Assembly (NCBI GenBank): GCA_043743105.1
Contig: JAYTXD010000009.1
Coordinates: 1 to 14,903 of the forward strand
Length of the DNA: 14,903 nucleotides
Origin: RYN-417 sp043743105
GTDB lineage: Bacteria > Patescibacteriota > Saccharimonadia > Saccharimonadales > JACDBH01
Reading direction: 5' to 3'
Part shown: positions 12,784 to 14,903 of the stretch, in pieces
Position numbering within the stretch: the first letter of the stretch is position 1
Layout: each line of letters starts with the position of its first letter
The notes under the pieces: generated by a model
Seen by the model: the letters and a program-made list of their open reading frames with translations, nothing else
Told to the model about the DNA's origin: nothing
Databases searched by the model: none
Position numbers and translations under genes: made by a program

Positions 12784-14903
12784 ATGAGAAAGTTTAATTA
12801 CGGCACGAACATTGCTGATTTTGACGCGGTACGTTTAGCAGTAGCAAGTCCAGAAGATATTTTGGACTGGAGTTACGGCGAAGTAACAAAGCCAGAAACA
12901 ATCAATTACCGCACTCAGAAGCCTGAGCGTGACGGTTTATTCTGCGAACGGATCTTTGGACCGGTCAAGGATATCAACCCACATGACGCCAAGTACAAAG
13001 GCCTTCGCTCACGCGAAGCCGCAGTAGACAAAAATGGTGAACTTGTCACACGTTCTATTGTCCGCCGCGAACGCATGGCACACATTACTCTTGCGACTCC
13101 AGTTGCACACATTTGGTTCCTCCGCGGAACTCCATCTGCAATCGGTCTACTTCTTGGCATGACTGTTAAGAATCTTGAGCGCGTTGCATATTTTGCCAGC
13201 TATATCATCAAGAGCGTTGACGTTGCAATGCGCGACACGATGCTTGCTGACAAGGAGGCTGAATTTGCAGCAGCAAAAGAAGCCATCAAGATGCGTTACG
13301 AAGCAGATGCTAAAAAAGAAGATGCCAACGTAAAAGCACTAGCAGAAATGCAGACAAAAGAGCTCGAAGAAGTTACTGTTGACTTTGAGACGCTCAAAGA
13401 GCAGCTTAATAACCTTGAAAAACTACGTTTACTCAGTGAATCAGACTACCGAAATCTGCCAGATGACGTTCGTAAGCTAGTTACTGTCGGTATGGGTGGT
13501 AACTCTCTCCGAGACCTTCTGGTCGAAATTGACTTAAAGGTCCTAATTGCCGAGCTCAACACCGAGGCCGAAGAGGCTAAGGGCCAACGCCGCAAAAAGA
13601 TCATGAAACGCCTTCGCTTGCTCGAAAGTATGCACAATGCTGGCATTAAGCCGTCAAGCATGTGCGTTAGTGTACTACCGGTGATTCCTCCAGACCTTCG
13701 TCCTATGGTGCAGCTAACAGGTGGCCGTTTTGCCACATCAGATATGAACGACCTTTATCGCCGTGTCATCAACCGCAACAACCGTCTCAAGAAGCTTATT
13801 GACCTCAACGCTCCAGAAGTTATCCGCCGCAACGAGCAGCGTATGCTCCAGGAAGCTGTAGATGCTTTAATTGACAATAACTCCGCTCGCAGTGGCCGTG
13901 CTGTTGCCGCAACTGGACAGCGCCGCCGCCTCAAGAGTCTTTCGGACCTCTTGAAGGGCAAACAGGGTCGTTTCCGCCAGAACCTTCTTGGCAAGCGTGT
14001 TGACTACTCAGGACGTTCGGTTATTGTTGCTGGGCCTGAGCTCAAGATCAGCCAGTGTGGTCTTCCAAAAATGATGGCACTCGAACTGTTCAAGCCATTT
14101 ATTATCGGTAACCTAATCGCTAATGACTATGCGCATAACATCCGTTCTGCTACTCGCATGATCGAAACCGGTGAAACCGAAGTCTGGGATGCACTCGACG
14201 AGGTGATAAAGGGCAAATACGTTCTCTTGAACCGTGCACCATCACTGCACCGTTTGTCAATCCAAGCATTCATGCCAGTGTTAATCGATGGCCGCGCTAT
14301 CCAGCTGCACCCACTCGTCTGTAAGGGTTTTAACGCCGACTTTGATGGTGACCAGATGGCCGTCCACCTTCCGCTCAGCGATGCTGCACAGGATGAAGCC
14401 AAGAACATCATGGCAGCCAACAAGAACTTGCTAAAGCCTGCTGATGGTTCTCCGATTCTACATATTGAACAAGACATCGTGCTTGGTTGTTACTATCTCA
14501 CGTACGAACGTCCGGGTAACACAAGCAAAATAAAGAGCTTCACCAGCCTTGAAGAAGCGCTTATGGCGTTTGAATACAAAACATTACAGCTCCAAGATTA
14601 CGTACGCTTGAGCTTCCGTGGCACTATGCGCGAAACAACGCTCGGTCGTGTACTGTTCAACGAAATCTTCCCCGAAGGCTTTCCGTTCCAAGACGAAGCT
14701 ATGACAAAGAAAAAGCTTAGCGGCGTTATGGCACTTGCTTACCAGCTATATGGCCAGGACAAGACAGCTGAAATAGCCGACGATCTGAAGGATATTGGTT
14801 TTGAATACGCGACTATGTCTGGAATTAGCATGGGTATGGATGATTTTAGTGAAATCAAAGGCCTCGCTGGCATATTAGATAAGGGTGATGATCGCTCGGC
14901 AGA
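12784..14903 (+). CDS. rpoC: DNA-directed RNA polymerase beta' subunit, 3' end cut off by the window
   Basis: First 706 codons of the beta' subunit; no stop is reached, so the gene runs past the window. The N-terminus has YRTQKPERDGLFCERIFGPVKD-type sequence, then the zinc-ribbon region, VRRERM and the clamp. The catalytic loop NADFDGDQM is at residues 517-525 with the magnesium-binding aspartates 519, 521 and 523. GRSVIVAGPEL, LNRAPSLHRLSIQAF and TMSGISMGMDD are further core landmarks. The zinc ribbon is remarkable: the four positions that are cysteine in E. coli (70, 72, 85, 88) are Pro66, Asp68, Val81 and Asn84 here, in a gap-free alignment, so zinc cannot be bound in the usual way. The charged segment at about 155-200 (clamp region) is rich in Ala, Lys and Glu and probably helical. 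It forms an operon with rpoB, two bases downstream. Confidence 0.97.
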   Translation, partial: MRKFNYGTNIADFDAVRLAVASPEDILDWSYGEVTKPETINYRTQKPERDGLFCERIFGPVKDINPHDAKYKGLRSREAAVDKNGELVTRSIVRRERMAHITLATPVAHIWFLRGTPSAIGLLLGMTVKNLERVAYFASYIIKSVDVAMRDTMLADKEAEFAAAKEAIKMRYEADAKKEDANVKALAEMQTKELEEVTVDFETLKEQLNNLEKLRLLSESDYRNLPDDVRKLVTVGMGGNSLRDLLVEIDLKVLIAELNTEAEEAKGQRRKKIMKRLRLLESMHNAGIKPSSMCVSVLPVIPPDLRPMVQLTGGRFATSDMNDLYRRVINRNNRLKKLIDLNAPEVIRRNEQRMLQEAVDALIDNNSARSGRAVAATGQRRRLKSLSDLLKGKQGRFRQNLLGKRVDYSGRSVIVAGPELKISQCGLPKMMALELFKPFIIGNLIANDYAHNIRSATRMIETGETEVWDALDEVIKGKYVLLNRAPSLHRLSIQAFMPVLIDGRAIQLHPLVCKGFNADFDGDQMAVHLPLSDAAQDEAKNIMAANKNLLKPADGSPILHIEQDIVLGCYYLTYERPGNTSKIKSFTSLEEALMAFEYKTLQLQDYVRLSFRGTMRETTLGRVLFNEIFPEGFPFQDEAMTKKKLSGVMALAYQLYGQDKTAEIADDLKDIGFEYATMSGISMGMDDFSEIKGLAGILDKGDDRSA

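Noticed and set aside
1..14903. UGA recoding to glycine as in Absconditabacteria/Gracilibacteria
   Set aside because: UGA ends three genes at expected places with overlapping starts, and no internal in-frame UGA is needed in any gene.

Overview
The window looks like chromosomal DNA of a reduced-genome bacterium, most likely of the Candidatus Saccharibacteria (TM7) / Patescibacteria group. This is inferred from the protein styles and gene order, not from a search. UGA is a normal stop: it ends the genes closing at 1087, 2307 and 5098. That excludes the UGA=glycine code of Absconditabacteria and Gracilibacteria. Genes are tightly packed, all on the + strand, often with ATGA or TGATG stop/start overlaps. 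No rRNA, tRNA, CRISPR array, IS element or long repeat is visible.

Region 1 (1-4241) is a translationally coupled alpha-glucan cluster: a 5'-truncated GT4 glycosyltransferase, a GH57 amylase-like glycoside hydrolase and a GH15 glucoamylase-like hydrolase. Neither hydrolase has a signal peptide, so they probably build and trim a cytoplasmic glucose polymer or oligosaccharide.

Region 2 (4242-6934) opens with an extended -10 promoter, an 18-codon micro-ORF and a strong intrinsic terminator, all upstream of a phosphoribosyltransferase-like gene. That gene is split by an apparent +1 frameshift, and the overlap holds CTTAGGC in the register of the known yeast Ty1 +1 shift site. It is followed by a TIGR00725/SLOG-type Rossmann nucleotide-binding protein and by hisS. 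The phosphoribosyltransferase and SLOG genes overlap by ATGA and look AT-richer than the flanks.

Region 3 (6935-8945) is a protein-quality-control block: trigger factor (tig), then a CIRCE operator overlapping the -35 of a nearly leaderless clpP promoter. This implies HrcA-type heat-shock control. No clpX follows.

Region 4 (8946-14903) is a 269-base leader with two candidate promoters, then rpoB and the first 706 codons of rpoC. The beta subunit carries a long acidic C-terminal tail. The beta' subunit has lost all four cysteines of its N-terminal zinc ribbon although the flanking sequence aligns without gaps. No rplJ or rplL lies upstream of rpoB.

Most genes are housekeeping. The items most worth following up are the zinc-less beta' ribbon, the frameshifted phosphoribosyltransferase-SLOG pair, and the short attenuator-like leader in front of it.
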